A stretch of DNA of 64,000 bases from Mesorhizobium sp. M3A.F.Ca.ET.080.04.2.1 (GCF_003952525.1 NZ_CP034451.1:248001-312000), one strand, 5' to 3'. Positions 26,074 through 35,416 are shown, counted from the stretch's first letter. A program made the numbers and translations. The notes: generated from the sequence alone by a model not told the origin.

Positions 26074-27147
26074 TCAGGCGCGGTCGCCAACAGGCGTGGC
26101 GGCGCCGCTGCCTGTGCCATCGGCGACAACGTGATCTTGTCTCACCGGCCAAGGCCAGTTTAGTTCTCGACCTGCCATGATCCCGTTTTTGCGGAATATG
26201 AGGATGAGGAGCATGATGCCGGCGAGGATGAGTTCCTGAGAGCCTGGCGGTATTGAGATGTCGAGGGAGCCGAGGGAAAAGCCTGCTTCGGCGCGGCGGA
26301 ACACTTCGGTTACCACGCTGATGACGGTGACGCCAACGACGGCGCCTGCCAGGCTCTGCATGCCTCCGATGACGAGCATGGCGACGATGAGAAAGGTCTG
26401 GTTGAGGAAGAAGTTGCTGATGGAAACGGTGCCCATGAAGTGGGCGTACAGGACGCCTGCGAGGCCGGCCACGAAGCCGGACAGGCTGAAGGCGATCAGG
26501 CGCGACCAATAAAGCGACATGCCAGAGGCTTGTGCTGCGACCTCGTCTTCCCTGGTGGCTCTGAGCATGAGGCCCCAGCGCGATGTCTGATAGAAGAAGG
26601 CGACAAGGATGACGACAATCGCGCACGCCAGGGCGACCCAGACGTTAACATAGATTGGCAGGCCCACGATGGTTGAATTGCCCATCGTCACGGTGGACCA
26701 GTTTGAATAGACGACGTTCAGGATGAACAGCAAAGCCAGCGTCGAGATCGAGGCGCTGAGGCTTGAAAGTCTCATGAGCACGAGGCCCGAGACAATCGCG
26801 GTGGCGCCAGCCAGTCCGATGGAGATCAACCCTGCCGGAACAAGCGGTATGGTGTTGTCGCGCACAAAGGAAGGCAGTCCAGGCATCGTGATGGGCTTCA
26901 GCATCCGGCAACAGGTCTGCCACGCTGACGCGTAGGCGGCGACCGCGCAAAAGGTCATGTGCCCGAAGGACACGATGCCGGAGTTGCCGGCGAAGATGTA
27001 GAGGCCGACGGCGAAGACGAGGCGAATGAGGGCCTCGGTCGTGACACGCTGTATGCTTGGCGATCCGAAGCGATCGATGGCGATGATGAGGACCAGCAGC
27101 GGGACAATTATCGCCAGGACGGGAAACAGCCGTTGAACAACCCGCAT
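26074..27147 (-). CDS. livM: Branched-chain/amide ABC transporter permease, LivM type
   Basis: A 357-residue inner-membrane permease with about ten hydrophobic segments. It contains GNSGIVSFGHMTFCAVAAYA (N-terminal third) and AFSLSGFVAGLAGVLYAHFMG, both diagnostic of LivM. The ATG at 27147 overlaps the LivH stop by 1 bp (TAATG). The minus frame runs on to 27861 only as a shadow of LivH. The C-terminus extends about 30 residues past the last membrane segment. It partners LivH. Confidence 0.9.
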   Translation of the reverse strand: MRVVQRLFPVLAIIVPLLVLIIAIDRFGSPSIQRVTTEALIRLVFAVGLYIFAGNSGIVSFGHMTFCAVAAYASAWQTCCRMLKPITMPGLPSFVRDNTIPLVPAGLISIGLAGATAIVSGLVLMRLSSLSASISTLALLFILNVVYSNWSTVTMGNSTIVGLPIYVNVWVALACAIVVILVAFFYQTSRWGLMLRATREDEVAAQASGMSLYWSRLIAFSLSGFVAGLAGVLYAHFMGTVSISNFFLNQTFLIVAMLVIGGMQSLAGAVVGVTVISVVTEVFRRAEAGFSLGSLDISIPPGSQELILAGIMLLILIFRKNGIMAGRELNWPWPVRQDHVVADGTGSGAATPVGDRA

Positions 27148-28061
27148 TAAACTCGCTCCTTGGCTGCGCTCGTCACGATCAGTCCCTGCGGGCGCAGGAG
27201 CAGGATCAAAATGACGATGGAAAACACGCCTGCATCGCGAAACGGACGCATCTCGTCGGGCAGATAGGTTTGAAGAAGGACACTGAGGATGCCGACGACG
27301 TAGCCTCCGACAACCGCCCCGGGCAGGGAGCCGATGCCGCCAATTACGGTGGCGAAGAAGGCGTAGACCGTGGGCATCATGCCCATGCGGATGTCGAGCG
27401 TGCCGGTCTGGATCACGAACAGCAGCGAGATCGTCGCGCCCAGCATGCCGCTGATGGCGAAGGCTATGGCTATGATGCGGTTGGCCGGAACGCCGAGGAG
27501 GCGCGCCATCTGGAAGTTCTCGGCGGCTGCGCGCAGCTGGATGCCGATCGGCGTCTTCTTCAGGAAAACGACCAGCAGGATAAGCAGGCCCAGCGCCACG
27601 CTCATCGTGAGCAGCTGGACGCCCGGGATGCGGATGCCGAACAGCTCGACCGCGCGCGTCAGCGCATCGCCGATGCTCACAGATTTGGGGCGGCCGCCAT
27701 GCAGCAGCAGGATAAGGCTCTGCAGGAAGTAGCTGACGGCGAAGGAAGAGATCAAAAGGGTGGTCGGGTCGGAATTGCGCAACGGGCGGAAAGCCATTCG
27801 CTCGGTGATCAGGGCCAGAATGGTCACCGTCAGCACAACGCAGAAAATCATCGCCACCCATGGCAGTGAGCCAAACATCAGAGCGGGCGACGCGGCAGCG
27901 GTCGGCACGACCAGCGAATAGGCGCCGACGGTGATGTAGTCAGCCTGGGCGAAGTTGATGAGCTTCATCACGCCAAACACGAGGCCGATGGCGAGCGCGA
28001 CGAGCGCGTAAAGACTGCCGAGAGCGACAGCGTCGATGAGGACCTGGAAAAAGTGCGCCAT
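27147..28061 (-). CDS. livH: Branched-chain/amide ABC transporter permease, LivH type
   Basis: A 304-residue permease from an ATG at 28061. GLVFGVMKLINFAQADYITVG is split across the first membrane span region and is the standard LivH signature; LRAAAENFQMARLLGVP is the cytoplasmic EAA-like loop contacting the ATPase. It starts 8 bp after LivG ends and is coupled to LivM by the 1-bp overlap. Together with LivM it forms the translocation pore for ligands delivered by the two paralogous binding proteins. Confidence 0.9.
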   Translation of the reverse strand: MAHFFQVLIDAVALGSLYALVALAIGLVFGVMKLINFAQADYITVGAYSLVVPTAAASPALMFGSLPWVAMIFCVVLTVTILALITERMAFRPLRNSDPTTLLISSFAVSYFLQSLILLLHGGRPKSVSIGDALTRAVELFGIRIPGVQLLTMSVALGLLILLVVFLKKTPIGIQLRAAAENFQMARLLGVPANRIIAIAFAISGMLGATISLLFVIQTGTLDIRMGMMPTVYAFFATVIGGIGSLPGAVVGGYVVGILSVLLQTYLPDEMRPFRDAGVFSIVILILLLRPQGLIVTSAAKERV

Positions 28062-28069
28062 GAAAGATC

Positions 28070-28825
28070 CTATATGACTGCGTCTGCGCGCGAGGCCTGG
28101 TCTCCGAGATATGCGCGCAGCACGTTCGGATCCTGCTTCACCTGTTGCGGAGTGCCTTCGGCAAGGCTCCTGCCGCCGTCCAGCACGTGGATCCTGTGAC
28201 AGACCCCCATGATCACCTGCATGTTGTGCTCGATCAGCATGACGCCGCAGCCGAAATGCCGCGGGATGTTGGTGATCGTCTCCATCAGCTGCTCGCATTC
28301 CTGCTCGTTCATTCCAGACGCCGGCTCATCCAGCAGCGCGAAGGAGGGTTGCAGGGCCAGCGCGCGGGCGATGCTGATGCGCCGTTCGTCGCTGTAAGGC
28401 AGGGAATCGCAGCGACGATCATGGTCGTGCCGGTAGCCGATCCAGTTCAGGATCTCGCGCGCCTGCGCCGTCGCCGTCTTGGTCGACAGGCCAACGCCAA
28501 GGCCGGCAACAACCAGGTTCTCCAGCACCGTCAATTTACGAAACAGCCGCGCCGACTGAAAACTGCGACCAATCCCTGCCTGCGCCATCTTGCGGGGCGA
28601 CAAAGCCGAAACGTCCTGTCCATCCAGCTCGAAAGTGCCGGGGCTCGGCTTTTGAAAGCCGCTCAAGACGTTGACCATCGTCGTCTTGCCAGCCCCGTTG
28701 GGCCCGATCAGCCCAAGAATGTCGCCAGCCGAAAGCCTCAGCGTCACACCGTTCAACGCCTTGATCCCGCCGAAGTCCACATGAATGTCCTTCGCCTCAA
28801 GCACTCGCTTCCGATGCCTGCTCAT
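28070..28825 (-). CDS. livG: ABC transporter ATP-binding protein, LivG type
   Basis: A 251-residue HAAT-family ATPase. Walker A is GPNGAGKTT near residue 38, Walker B is FALLDEPASGMNEQE, and the C-terminus carries the LivG extension (QDPNVLRAYLGD). The signature region reads LPYSDERRISIARAL: the usual GQ/GD of the LivG signature is replaced by SD, which is uncommon. It is in one unit with LivH and LivM downstream and the binding protein upstream. No LivF is adjacent; the one at 11.9 kb presumably pairs with it. Confidence 0.9.
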   Translation of the reverse strand: MSRHRKRVLEAKDIHVDFGGIKALNGVTLRLSAGDILGLIGPNGAGKTTMVNVLSGFQKPSPGTFELDGQDVSALSPRKMAQAGIGRSFQSARLFRKLTVLENLVVAGLGVGLSTKTATAQAREILNWIGYRHDHDRRCDSLPYSDERRISIARALALQPSFALLDEPASGMNEQECEQLMETITNIPRHFGCGVMLIEHNMQVIMGVCHRIHVLDGGRSLAEGTPQQVKQDPNVLRAYLGDQASRADAVI

Positions 28826-28846
28826 TTAAAATGCGCCTTTGCTTGC

Positions 28847-28871
28847 GGGCGTGCGCCACACCGGCGCACGC
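28847..28871 (-). other. Strong stem-loop between binding-protein gene and livG
   Basis: GGCGTGCGCC (28847-28856) and GGCGCACGCC (28862-28871) pair perfectly over 10 bp with a 5-nt loop, in the 67-bp gap between the binding protein and livG. Hairpins here are common in binding-protein-dependent transporter operons. They protect the upstream message and lower downstream expression, matching the excess of binding protein needed. No T-run follows on the minus strand. Confidence 0.55.
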
Positions 28872-28892
28872 CATTTTGGCAGGTCCAGACCG

Positions 28893-30098
28893 CTACTGGC
28901 CAGACCGGAACAGGAGCTTCATGTCCGGCATGAACTCGTTTCTATACATCTCCACGGCGTGAAAAGAGCCATTCTCCACCTTCATGATCAACTGAGGTCG
29001 GTTGATCTGAATGTGAAGCTGGTCCGTGTAGGACGTTAACCCGACCGTAAACGGCTGGTCCTTGTACTGGTTCATCATCGCCAGAACGGCCTGCGAGTCG
29101 GTCGTCTTGGCCTTTTCGACGGCATACGCCCACTGCTCGATCGTACTGTAGCCCAGCACCGCGAACGAAGAAGTCGGTTCTTCTTTCCACCGCGCCTTGT
29201 AGGCGGCTAGAAACTTGCCGATCTCCGGACGGGGGTCATCGCCATACAAGGACATAATCGCCGGGATGTAAAAGTCCTTCAGGCCGGGAACCGCGCCAAG
29301 CCAATAGTTATCCGTCATGCCGGTCAGTGAAACGATTGGCGTATCGATACCAGCCGCCCTGATCTGGCGGACGGCGGATCCACCGCCAGGTGTGTAGGAG
29401 CAAAGGAAGATCACATCGGGTGCCGGGCTCGCGCTTTTCAGCCGCGTAATCTGTGCAGCGATGGAAGGTTCGTCGTTCTTGAACGTGTCGGAACCCACAA
29501 GCGTGCCGCCGACATTCTGCCATCCGGCCCTATAACCTGCACAGCCCGACTTGCTATATTCGATGGAAACGTCCTCAAGGGCATAAGCTGTCTTCAAGCC
29601 CATGACCTTCTTTGCGTACTCGGCCATCACGATGCCCTGCGTCTGTGCGGCCGTGTGGGCGGTGAACACGTATGGACCAACCCCCTGAACACCCATTTTC
29701 GGGTCACCTGCACCTGGCGAGATCGCGATCTTTCCAGCGTTCTGAGCCGCAAGCGCGGCCGCAGCACCGTAGTCATAGTCCGTGGGCACCACGAGCATGT
29801 CGGCACCCCAGTCCAACAGCTGCGAGCCAGCTGTTCCCGCCAGCGTCTGATCCGTCTTTGTATCGATGACGCTATATTGAATCTGCCGACCAAGCAGGCC
29901 GCCAGCCTTGTTGATTTCCTCGATCTTGAGGACAGCTGCCTGGAACGGCCCGACATCATAATTGGCCATCCATCCCGACTGCGCGATGGCAAAGCCTATC
30001 TTTATGGGTTCATCGGCCTGAGCTCTGACGCCAGAAGATGCCAGAGCGACCGCGAGGAGCGCGCCTAAGCCTCCCCATTCTCCAATTTTAGCAAGCAC
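28893..30098 (-). CDS. ABC transporter substrate-binding protein, amide/branched-chain type (paralogue 2)
   Basis: Periplasmic Peripla_BP_6 protein of 401 residues from a GTG at 30098, chosen because GGGAGG lies 6 nt upstream; the open frame continues to 30158. A signal peptide ends GVRAQA before DEPIKIGF. It shares long identical stretches with the 15106-16308 protein, for example DPKMGVQGVGPYVFTAHTA and QITRLKSA-type segments, so the two arose by duplication. It heads the unit with LivG/H/M, the decarboxylase and the FAD oxidase. A putative IclR-type site overlaps its promoter region. Confidence 0.9.
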   Translation of the reverse strand: MLAKIGEWGGLGALLAVALASSGVRAQADEPIKIGFAIAQSGWMANYDVGPFQAAVLKIEEINKAGGLLGRQIQYSVIDTKTDQTLAGTAGSQLLDWGADMLVVPTDYDYGAAAALAAQNAGKIAISPGAGDPKMGVQGVGPYVFTAHTAAQTQGIVMAEYAKKVMGLKTAYALEDVSIEYSKSGCAGYRAGWQNVGGTLVGSDTFKNDEPSIAAQITRLKSASPAPDVIFLCSYTPGGGSAVRQIRAAGIDTPIVSLTGMTDNYWLGAVPGLKDFYIPAIMSLYGDDPRPEIGKFLAAYKARWKEEPTSSFAVLGYSTIEQWAYAVEKAKTTDSQAVLAMMNQYKDQPFTVGLTSYTDQLHIQINRPQLIMKVENGSFHAVEMYRNEFMPDMKLLFRSGQ

Positions 30099-30113
30099 TG
30101 CTTTCCTCCCTTT

Positions 30114-30130
30114 TTCCCGGAAAATAGAAC
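30114..30130 (-). promoter_or_regulatory. Putative IclR-type operator before the second binding protein
   Basis: Read on the minus strand: GTTCTATTTTCCGGGAA, ending 16 bp from the GTG start. A further GGGAC half-site lies 3 nt away, as at 16.33 kb. It agrees with the 11663 site at 14 of 17 positions by eye. Confidence 0.5.
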
Positions 30131-30467
30131 TTTGTCCCGTTCTTTGATATTGCACCACAGGTGGGCCCGGTTGTCAAACATGTTGAAGCATCGGTTGATT
30201 GCGCGTACCGCAGGGGCCGCCGGGCATTGGCGCGGGCACGCTTGTTCTCCGCTGTCGATCGGGGACCATCTCTTGAAAGCCGGCCAAGGCGAAGTTCGCT
30301 CGTTCCAATTTCTGGATTGGCGCGTCCGTCATCGGACGCCTTTGTTGTCGGCACGAGCCGCAAGATCGATCTTGGCTTTTCGTGGCCTCACCTTCAGGCC
30401 CCTCACGGCAAGGATAAGAGCGTCGGCGTGACGTCGAGGTTGTGGGCTGGCGGCTCTGGCAGGTGTC

Positions 30468-30646
30468 GTTAAAACCAAGCATGGGTCGCGGCGGCGGTCT
30501 TGCGTTTCTCCCGAAACGTGCCGTTTCGTTGAAAGGTCGGTGTGCGCGGGTGTCGACCTCGATCAACTCCACGGTCGGCCGTTGCACGCCAGGACACCCA
30601 ACGATTTTCTGCCGAGTCCAATCTCGAAGCGGATGTTGAAACAGTG
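30468..30646 (-). pseudogene. Remnant of a sarcosine/dimethylglycine dehydrogenase-like flavoprotein
   Basis: Two minus-strand frames carry a decayed piece similar to the middle of the intact 39489-41945 oxidase. LGRKSLGVLACNGRP matches its GVGKSLASWIRDGRP, and then, after a frame change near 30575, RPTVELIEVDTRAHRPFNE matches RPPVELIDVDVRRTQSFQR. Nothing of the flavin-binding N-terminus or GcvT domain remains. The rest of the 717-bp gap between 30131 and 30847 holds no gene I can support; a GC-rich hairpin lies at 30782-30806. The fragment suggests loss of a second copy or an old rearrangement. Confidence 0.5.
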
Positions 30647-30847
30647 TTTCCGAGCAGAGCCTGCGGCGAAGCGCAATGTTGACCTAGACACCATGGACGG
30701 CCAAAGCCCGACATGATCAGATGCCGGGCATTTTACGGCCAACTCGGTGGCGATTACCCTGTCGTTCAATCGTTACTGCACGCCCCTCGCCGGGAAGGCG
30801 AAGGGCGACGGCCGGCAAAGAGAGCTCGCAGTAGCGCTGCTGTTTAG

Positions 30848-32497
30848 CTATGCGTCCAGCCATGCGTTCTGAAGGTCAATCTCGTAGGTCTGGTGCATGC
30901 CGTAGTTCCTCAGCTTCTTGCTCATGTGGCAGTAAAGTTTCTGCCAGTACGGCTGAATGATGATGCTGGAATCCTGTAGGATCTGCTCGATATCCTTCAT
31001 GACTTCCTTGCGCTTCGCGGCGTCGGCGATCGAAAGTGCCTCCTTGAGCTTGGTGTCGAACTCAGGATTGGCGTAGCCGGTTTCATTCCAGGCTTCCCCC
31101 GAACGATAGGCGAGCGCGAGGGTCTGGACGGCGAGCGGCCGCATGTACCAAATGGTGAGCGAGTAGGGATATTTCGTCCAATCGTTCCAGAACGTTGAAC
31201 CGGGCAATACTGTGCGCTTCACCTTTATGCCGGCATCGCGCAACTGGCCGGCGATTGCGTCGCCGGTGGCCTTCTGCCAATCGTCCTCGACGGTGATCAG
31301 CTCGTGCTCGAAATCCGCCTGCCCGGCGTCCGCCATCAATTTCTTGGCGCCTGCGGCGTCACGCGCCTTTTTCGGAAGCGGGAAATACTCGGGCTGAATC
31401 GGGCTGACGTGGTGATTTTCCCCAACCGTGCCGCGGCCGTTGTAGCCGAGCTGCAGCACGGCATTGTTATCGACGGCCATCTGCAAGGCATTGCGCACCT
31501 TCTTGTCGTCATAGGGCTTGTGCGTGATGTTCGTGCGCGCCACGACGGTCGTTGCCGTCGATACTTCGGACTTCACCAGCCCCATTTTGTCGAGCGCGTC
31601 GATGTAGTCGGACGGAGTCTCGTAGTCCAAGTCGATCTCGCCTGAGTCGAAGGCGCTGACGGTGGCGTTGAAGTCGGTGCCGTAGTCAATGAATTCGACG
31701 CCGTCGAGCGGAGCTTCGCCACCCCACCATTTGCCGTTCTCGCGGCGTTTGACGACGGCCTTCGACCCAACCGCATAAGACACCAGCTCGAAAGCCCCGG
31801 TGCCGATCGGCTTCTTGATTGGGTCCGCCCCATCCTTTTCGAAGCTGCGGTGCACGACGAGCGCAGGGTAGTCGGTGAAGCCAGGGATGATCGCAATGTC
31901 GGGCCCATTCAGCTTCAGCTTGACCGTATAGTCGTCGACTTTCGTGATCGCGCCGTCCTTCGCCTTACCCGGCTTGTCGTCGAGCAGGGAGCCCATGCGG
32001 GCAGCCATGGAGTTGCCGGAAGCTCCCTTTTCGCACCACCGCGTGATGTTGAAGACGACATCGTCGGCGTTGAAGGCATCGCCGTTGTTCCAGGTAACTC
32101 CCTTGCGCACGTGCAGCACGTACTCCGTGGCGTCGTGGTTGACGTCCCAGCTCTCGAGCAGGACGGGCTCGAAGGTAAACTGGCGCGTGTAGCGAACCAG
32201 AGGCTCCAGCCAGCAGCGGGAGACGTTCGCCATCTCGCCCCAATCGTACGTGCGTGGATCCTTCTGTCCTTTGACGGACATCGCGACGCGAAGGGTCCCG
32301 CCCCTCTTCGGCTGCTCAGCGAAAGCCGGCTGCGGCAGGGCAAGGCCCGCCATGCCGTAGGCCACGACGGCCGATGCGCCGAACACGCTAGCAATGGCGA
32401 GGAACTCGCGCCTGTCCATTCGGCCCTCGCGTGCGTCCTTGGCCATTGCTTCGACAGACGCCGGAACGCGCCCGCCATTTGACTTGAAGTATTTCAT
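30848..32497 (-). CDS. Peptide-type ABC transporter substrate-binding protein (SBP_bac_5), Tat-exported
   Basis: A 549-residue family 5 solute-binding protein. The N-terminus has a twin-arginine motif ([11 protein letters not shown], residues 27-37) followed by a hydrophobic stretch ending ALPQPAFA, so folded export through Tat is expected. [20 protein letters not shown] begins the mature domain, and [22 protein letters not shown] is the family signature region (given in two parts: [15 protein letters not shown] and AFNADDV). No permease or ATPase of this type is in the window, so it is an orphan or works with a distant system. It lies 78 bp upstream-side of the GcvT-like gene on the same strand, suggesting a methylated amine or peptide ligand. 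Confidence 0.88.
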   Translation of the reverse strand: MKYFKSNGGRVPASVEAMAKDAREGRMDRREFLAIASVFGASAVVAYGMAGLALPQPAFAEQPKRGGTLRVAMSVKGQKDPRTYDWGEMANVSRCWLEPLVRYTRQFTFEPVLLESWDVNHDATEYVLHVRKGVTWNNGDAFNADDVVFNITRWCEKGASGNSMAARMGSLLDDKPGKAKDGAITKVDDYTVKLKLNGPDIAIIPGFTDYPALVVHRSFEKDGADPIKKPIGTGAFELVSYAVGSKAVVKRRENGKWWGGEAPLDGVEFIDYGTDFNATVSAFDSGEIDLDYETPSDYIDALDKMGLVKSEVSTATTVVARTNITHKPYDDKKVRNALQMAVDNNAVLQLGYNGRGTVGENHHVSPIQPEYFPLPKKARDAAGAKKLMADAGQADFEHELITVEDDWQKATGDAIAGQLRDAGIKVKRTVLPGSTFWNDWTKYPYSLTIWYMRPLAVQTLALAYRSGEAWNETGYANPEFDTKLKEALSIADAAKRKEVMKDIEQILQDSSIIIQPYWQKLYCHMSKKLRNYGMHQTYEIDLQNAWLDA

Positions 32498-32575
32498 GCA
32501 CTCCTCCTGTTCTTGTTCCCATTCACTGTCTAATGCGCATGCCCAGTGGGGCGAGGCTCTCGCCCAACTGACTCC

Positions 32576-33700
32576 TCAGGCCCTCGCGCGCTCCCTATTC
32601 GGGTCGTAAAGCGCCTCGCCATGAAGGACAGCTTGGCTGGGCCCCGCCTTGGCTTCGACAACGACCTGCTGCCCGTCCTTTGCCAGTTCCGAAATGACGT
32701 ATCCTTGCGCCAGGGCCTTCCTGACGGTGAACCCCTTGGCAACCGATGTGACGGTGCCGGCCTTCCTGCCGTCGACCGTAATGTCGGCGCCGATTTCCAG
32801 CGGCACATCGAGATCGGCCGCCGCAATCAACATAAGGCGCCTGGACGGCCCCTCCTCCATCTGACGCGCGATGACGTCGCGGCCGATGAATTCCGGCTTG
32901 TCGAGACGAACCGTCCATTCGAGCCCCGCTTCGACAGGGGTATTGCCCGTCGACAGGTCAAGCCCGTACAGGGGGAACTTCTTCTCCATCCTGAGGGTGG
33001 CGAGCGAGCCAAGTCCGCAAGGCCTCACACCAACGTCAGTGCCCGCTTCGATAAGGCGGTCCCAGACGTGCTCCGCGTACTCGGATGGGTAGAACAGCTC
33101 GTATCCGAGTTCGCCGGAATAGCCGGTGCGGGAGATCATCACTTCGGGGATGCCTGCCAGTTCGCCGATGACGAAGCTGAAGTACTTCAGCTTGGCCGCC
33201 GAGAGATCGGCGTCGGTGAGTCTTGAAAGGAGCGCCCGGGAGTTCGGGCCCTGCACCGACATGTAACCGAACCGGGCGCCATAGTTGATCAACTGGACCC
33301 GGAGGTCGCCCGCCACCTCGCGTATCCAGGCTTCGACCGCGACGATCCTGGATGGCGTGGGACAAACCCTGAAGGTGTCCTCAGCCATACGGTAGACCAA
33401 CAGGTCGTCGATCATCCCTCCCTCGGCGTTGCACAGTGAGGTGTAGACAACGCCCGACGGCCGCATGCGCCCGATGTCGTTGACGCAAAGCTTCTGCATC
33501 AGGCGAAGCGCATCGACTCCGGTCACCTCCAGGAAGTACTGCGAGTAGACGTCGAAGAGACCGACCTTCTCGCGAGCGGCTATGTGCTCGGCTTCGACGG
33601 AGCCAAAATGCAAGGCGGCTGCAAAGCCGATGCGGTCCACGAACTCAGCGCCTGCGGCTGCATGCTTATGATAGTAGGGCGTCCGGCGGATCATCGCCAT
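32576..33700 (-). CDS. Aminomethyltransferase family protein (GcvT-like)
   Basis: A 374-residue tetrahydrofolate-binding protein of the GcvT/DMGDH C-terminal family. Landmarks are FDVYSQYFLEVTGVDALRL split around residue 50-68, RTGYSGELGYELF near the middle (the folate-site region) and GNTPVEAGLEWTVRLDKPEF towards the end. Members take one-carbon units from glycine, sarcosine or dimethylglycine, or demethylate aromatic ethers. It sits 39 bp after the CrtI-like flavoprotein and before the Tat-exported binding protein. It is not part of a glycine cleavage operon (no GcvH or GcvP here), so it probably serves a catabolic demethylation. Confidence 0.87.
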   Translation of the reverse strand: MAMIRRTPYYHKHAAAGAEFVDRIGFAAALHFGSVEAEHIAAREKVGLFDVYSQYFLEVTGVDALRLMQKLCVNDIGRMRPSGVVYTSLCNAEGGMIDDLLVYRMAEDTFRVCPTPSRIVAVEAWIREVAGDLRVQLINYGARFGYMSVQGPNSRALLSRLTDADLSAAKLKYFSFVIGELAGIPEVMISRTGYSGELGYELFYPSEYAEHVWDRLIEAGTDVGVRPCGLGSLATLRMEKKFPLYGLDLSTGNTPVEAGLEWTVRLDKPEFIGRDVIARQMEEGPSRRLMLIAAADLDVPLEIGADITVDGRKAGTVTSVAKGFTVRKALAQGYVISELAKDGQQVVVEAKAGPSQAVLHGEALYDPNRERARA

Positions 33701-33739
33701 CTAGTGTGTCCTTCCTGAAATGTTTGTGGTGGCGCGAAC

Positions 33740-35344
33740 TCAGCGCATCCGCCTCCCTTGGTCCCTGAGAATTTCGCGCGCGGCGTTATGGCCCGGGATG
33801 CCGGATACTCCGCCGCCGGGGTGGGTGCTCGAGCCACACTGATAGAGCCCGCCGATGGGCGACCTGTAGTCGGAGTAGTGGGCGGCCGGCCGCTTGAAGA
33901 AGAGCTGGTCCGGCGCGAGTTCGCCGTGGAAAATGTGGCCCGACGGCAGATTCACCCGGCGGTCGATCTCGTCGGGCGTCAGCACGTCCATGGCGATGAC
34001 GTCGTTCGAAAATCCGGGCGCGAAGCGGTCTATGGTGGACATCACGTTCTTGACGAGGTTCGGCCTCTCGGCTTCCCAGTTCGAGGACTTCAGGTCACAC
34101 GCGGCGTGCCCGCCGAATAGGTTGAGGACATGCTTTCCTGGAGGAGCGAGAGTGTCGTCAACCACCGTGGGGGCGACAGGCGTAAGGAACGGCTCCGTGG
34201 AATACCAGCCGTCCTTAGCGTCCGTGTACGAGCGGTCGAGGTATTCGACATCGGGCGCGATGTGGACGTATGTGGGGTAGGTGAAGCTCCCGAGCGCCCC
34301 ATCCGAGATCGCCTTGCCGAGTGCGCGATACTGCGGCAGGCGCTCGCAGGCTATGTTGATCTTGAAGGCGGAGGAGCGCGTACGATAGTTGCGGATGTCG
34401 CGCACGAATTCCGACGGCAGTTCCTTCGAGTCCACCAGCTTCAGGAACGTGACGGGCGCCGCGGCATTCGAGACGACAATCTTCGTGCGGTATTCGCGCC
34501 CGTTTCGCAGGGCGACGCCGACACTTCTGCCGTTCTCAACGATGATCCGCTCAACGTCGGCTTCGGTCTCAATCTGGAGGCCCTTGGTACGGCCATAGGA
34601 CGCGATGGATTGGGTGATCGCGCCCATGCCTCCCTTGATGAATCCCCACCCGCCGGCGCCCTCGTGCTCGCCCATGATGTGGTGGATGATCACGTAGGCA
34701 GACCCGGGAGTACGCGGGCTGACGAACGTTCCGATCGAGGCGTAGTAGGCCAGGACCGCCCGTATGCGACTGTCATCGAACCATTCCCGAAGGAAATCGT
34801 CGGCGCTCATCGTGAGCAGGTCGATGAGGCGATAGAAGCGATCCCCGATCTTCCGGTACTTCCAGGCGAACGAAGCCAGGCTCTTAAGTGACTTGAAGTC
34901 GGTTCGCGACGGGTCTGGCGGAACCTCGAACAGAAGCTTGCGCACCACATTGGCCGCTTCGCTGATGTAGCGGTCGAATTCCGGATAGACCTTTGCGTCG
35001 TGGCGGTTGAAGCGGCCGAATTGTTCCTGCGTCTTCTTCACGTTGTCGGAGAAGACAATGTAGTCGTGGTCGAGGGGGGAGTACATATCCGAGCAAGGCA
35101 GTACCTGGAGCCCGTGCTTAGCGAGCTCGAGGTCGCGGATGATCCTCGGGTGCAGCAGGCTCATCAGGTAAGAGAACGTCGAAGCCCGGTAGCCCGGATG
35201 GAATTCCTCGGTCACGGCCGCTCCGCCCACCACGGAGCGCCGCTCCAGGACCTTAACATTCAGCCCGTTGCGGGCCATGTATGAACCGCAGACCAATCCG
35301 TTGTGCCCGCCACCGATGATGATCGCGTCGTAAGTTCCTGACAT
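33740..35344 (-). CDS. FAD-dependent oxidoreductase, phytoene desaturase-like (CrtI family)
   Basis: A 534-residue flavoprotein. The dinucleotide-binding fold is at the N-terminus (AIIIGGGHNGLVCGSYMARN, residues 6-25), followed by ERRSVVGGAAVTEE. The C-terminus GGLYQCGSSTHPGGGVSGIPG (split as GGLYQCGSSTHP and GGGVSGIPGHNA) is typical of CrtI-like oxidoreductases of unknown substrate. No carotenoid genes are nearby, so desaturation of carotenoids is unlikely. Co-directional placement with the GcvT-like gene points to amine or small-molecule oxidation (inference). Confidence 0.87.
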   Translation of the reverse strand: MSGTYDAIIIGGGHNGLVCGSYMARNGLNVKVLERRSVVGGAAVTEEFHPGYRASTFSYLMSLLHPRIIRDLELAKHGLQVLPCSDMYSPLDHDYIVFSDNVKKTQEQFGRFNRHDAKVYPEFDRYISEAANVVRKLLFEVPPDPSRTDFKSLKSLASFAWKYRKIGDRFYRLIDLLTMSADDFLREWFDDSRIRAVLAYYASIGTFVSPRTPGSAYVIIHHIMGEHEGAGGWGFIKGGMGAITQSIASYGRTKGLQIETEADVERIIVENGRSVGVALRNGREYRTKIVVSNAAAPVTFLKLVDSKELPSEFVRDIRNYRTRSSAFKINIACERLPQYRALGKAISDGALGSFTYPTYVHIAPDVEYLDRSYTDAKDGWYSTEPFLTPVAPTVVDDTLAPPGKHVLNLFGGHAACDLKSSNWEAERPNLVKNVMSTIDRFAPGFSNDVIAMDVLTPDEIDRRVNLPSGHIFHGELAPDQLFFKRPAAHYSDYRSPIGGLYQCGSSTHPGGGVSGIPGHNAAREILRDQGRRMR

Positions 35345-35416
35345 TCAGATCCCGCTAGCTGATTAGCCTTCGATGGGCCCGAGGCATTGCTGTTCCAAGA
35401 CCGGCCCGTCTTGAGC

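Noticed and set aside
26074..27861. One long minus frame of 595 codons as a single permease
   Set aside because: The first 238 codons are out of phase with LivH and meaningless; LivM proper starts at the ATG at 27147 that overlaps the LivH stop.
30782..30806. Terminator after the Tat-exported binding protein
   Set aside because: The GCCCCTCGCC/GGCGAAGGGC stem is fair but has no T-run, so I do not call it a terminator.
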